Shown here one piece after another: positions 6,464-7,169 of a stretch of 7,169 nucleotides of DNA. Positions within the stretch are counted from its first letter, which is position 1. Each line of letters starts with the position of its first letter. Location of the stretch: contig CAYILR010000081.1 in NCBI GenBank assembly GCA_964364175.1, positions 1-7,169 of the forward strand, read 5' to 3'. The notes under the pieces are model-generated. The model searched no databases and had not been told where the DNA came from. It saw nothing but the letters and a program-made list of their open reading frames with translations. Source of the stretch: CAYILR01 sp964364175 (GTDB lineage: Bacteria; Bdellovibrionota; UBA1018). Position numbers and translations under genes: made by a program.

Positions 6464-6789
6464 TTTTTATTTTTAGTCGTGCTGATCTTGGTGATGCGCA
6501 TGGCAAAGAGTAGCACCTTTGCATTGCTGATTTGAATTTCCCGAGATTGAATTTTCTCTTTGAGAAGTGGAACTTCTTTGGATTTTCGAACAAGACGAAT
6601 CAGTGTCGTCGCAATGTCCTCGGAGAGCTTGAGCTTCTTGCGAGCGTAATCATAAAGAGAAGTAAATCCGAATTCGCGATGGGCTTTGAGTTCTTCCATT
6701 TGTTGGAGAATGTCGTGTTCGATCGACCTCAGCGACGAGGTCGTCTCTTGGATCGTCAAGGAAGAATTTTTAAAATTCCATTTTTTCAT
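6460..6789 (-). CDS. N-terminal fragment of an HNH-endonuclease-like protein, catalytic part missing
   Basis: The 109 residues from ATG 6789 read MKKWNFKNSSL, then a helical stretch IEHDILQQMEELKAHREF, FGFTSLYDYARKKLKLSEDIATTLIRLVRKSKEVP (split here by eye) and KIQSREIQISNAK. This matches from memory the conserved N-terminal domain of HNH endonuclease family proteins of Bdellovibrio-like bacteria (pattern: ERR..., G-x-S-S-L-F-E-Y-x-x-x-E-L-x-x-S-E, then LLKEVPE...KL...G-x-L-S-L-S). Those proteins continue to a C-terminal H-N-H nuclease; here the frame ends at once with a basic KISTTKNKN tail, so no nuclease activity is expected. It could be a decayed remnant or a stand-alone DNA-binding or regulatory domain. 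A longer version starting at ATG 6837 or TTG 6840 is possible, but its extra residues do not look like the family. Confidence 0.5.
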   Translation of the reverse strand: MKKWNFKNSSLTIQETTSSLRSIEHDILQQMEELKAHREFGFTSLYDYARKKLKLSEDIATTLIRLVRKSKEVPLLKEKIQSREIQISNAKVLLFAMRITKISTTKNKN

Positions 6790-6805
6790 CCGTCCCGGGA
6801 CGGAT
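6788..6805. repeat. 18-bp perfect palindrome at the start of the HNH-like fragment
   Basis: ATCCGTCCCGGGACGGAT reads identically on both strands. It is bordered by T-rich and A-rich sequence (TTTTTTC / AAAAT). On the minus strand it covers the ATG at 6789 and the GGGACGG just before it, which may serve as the ribosome-binding site. It could be a protein-binding operator, a dispersed palindromic repeat, or an RNA hairpin (CCGTC, CCGG loop, GACGG) that masks the start. Confidence 0.7.
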
Positions 6806-6862
6806 AAAATTACTGGTCCTTCCTCTTTGCCGAGCATCAAAGATAATGCCCTGGATCAATCC

Positions 6863-7072
6863 TTACTGACAGAGCACTTCCCATCCATTGGAGCTAGATT
6901 CCGGTCCAGGCATTCCGTACGAAATATAAACTGGTTTTTTATCCACAAACGGTATCGCCAGATTGTAATGAGGACCGGAGTAAATCAGATAATCGCCAGA
7001 CACTCTCTTGCGAAGTCGATAGGATTTTGAATCACCCAGAGCACCAACGACTAAAATCAAAATTTTTCTCAT
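6863..7072 (-). CDS. Small hypothetical protein, 69 residues, hydrophobic N-terminus
   Basis: I do not recognise this family. The protein starts MRKILILVVGALGDSKSY, with a positive n-region and about 10 hydrophobic residues, resembling a short or weak signal peptide or membrane anchor. A basic YRLRKRVSG and an aromatic, Pro/Gly-rich remainder follow (GDYLIYSGPHYNLAIPF, YISYGMPGPE), with a single Cys two residues from the end. The ATG at 7070-7072 is preceded by AAGGAG with a 5-nt gap (7078-7083), so this start is well supported; a longer in-frame version from TTG 7132 lacks such a site. Codon use looks like a normal gene. It lies upstream of the HNH-like fragment on the same strand, and its first 41 nt overlap a possible reading frame entering from the window edge. 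Confidence 0.6.
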   Translation of the reverse strand: MRKILILVVGALGDSKSYRLRKRVSGDYLIYSGPHYNLAIPFVDKKPVYISYGMPGPESSSNGWEVLCQ

Positions 7073-7169
7073 AGAAACTCCTTCCCGGCACGTAAACCAC
7101 ATCACCCAAAAACAAATAGGGCGTGTTTTCAAAGTCAGTTTCGAAGCGAAAATTGCAGATTCGAGGCGA
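7032..7169 (-). CDS. Possible C-terminal end of an unidentified gene running off the window
   Basis: A minus-strand frame enters open from the window edge and runs 45 codons to a TGA at 7032-7034. It includes FETDFENTPYLFLGDVVYVP and ends FDFSRWCSG. The composition (mixed acidic, aromatic and branched residues) reads like a real soluble domain rather than random translation, but no family is recognised and no start is visible. Its end overlaps the 69-residue gene by 41 nt in another frame, which would place the two in one operon. The alternative is that this frame is chance, or that the two frames are parts of one gene broken by a frameshift. Confidence 0.35.
   Translation of the reverse strand, partial: SPRICNFRFETDFENTPYLFLGDVVYVPGRSFYEKNFDFSRWCSG
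7078..7083 (-). promoter_or_regulatory. Shine-Dalgarno AAGGAG fixing the start of the 69-residue protein
   Basis: Read on the minus strand, AAGGAG lies 5 nt before ATG 7072. This decides between that ATG and the in-frame TTG 20 codons upstream. Confidence 0.7.

Noticed and set aside
6686..7030. 114-codon plus-strand frame across the HNH-like fragment and the small gene
   Set aside because: It has no ribosome-binding site or recognisable motif, and both minus-strand frames beneath it are better supported.

Overview
The window looks like ordinary chromosome from a Gram-negative bacterium of roughly 50% GC. It carries two accessory patches around a housekeeping core. The accessory genes have a flavour I associate with Bdellovibrionota (Bdellovibrio-like predatory or related bacteria): a phage-tail-fibre-like surface protein and the N-terminal piece of an HNH-endonuclease family protein. 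That placement is inference from family resemblance only. The core genes (purE, purK, murF) are too widespread to place the organism.

Layout. Positions 1-1436 (+) hold a tail-fibre-like protein. Its in-frame similarity begins abruptly at about position 51, just after an in-frame TGA, so it looks like a 3' cassette lacking its head. Facing it is a minus-strand operon, purK-purE-rfbG (4198 down to 1459). The first two genes encode the two enzymes that convert AIR to CAIR in purine synthesis. The third encodes a CDP-glucose 4,6-dehydratase of sugar-nucleotide metabolism. The three genes overlap one another (28 nt and 4 nt), so they are probably co-transcribed and translationally coupled. Only 31 nt away and divergent is murF (4230-5651, +), the last cytoplasmic ligase of peptidoglycan precursor synthesis, with a GTG start.

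Downstream of murF, after a 178-nt AT-rich spacer, is a compact toxin-antitoxin operon of the HI1419/HI1420 (Gp49/RelE-like toxin plus HTH antidote) type. The toxin start is best placed at a TTG (5830) behind a perfect AAGGAGG. A TACCA-N4-TGGTA inverted repeat just upstream is a good candidate operator. The antitoxin gene overlaps the toxin gene by 23 nt.

The right end (6460-7169) is a minus-strand group. At the window edge is a possible partial reading frame, followed by a 69-residue protein of unknown function with an excellent ribosome-binding site. Last comes the N-terminal fragment of an HNH-endonuclease-like protein, whose stop codon shares the palindromic TTAA with the antitoxin stop. 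An 18-bp perfect palindrome lies over the likely start of that fragment.

I see no rRNA, tRNA, CRISPR array or intact insertion sequence. The items most worth a second look are the headless tail-fibre cassette, the toxin-antitoxin operator and start reassignment, the 18-bp palindrome, and the purine/nucleotide-sugar operon. None is by itself proof of a new system.
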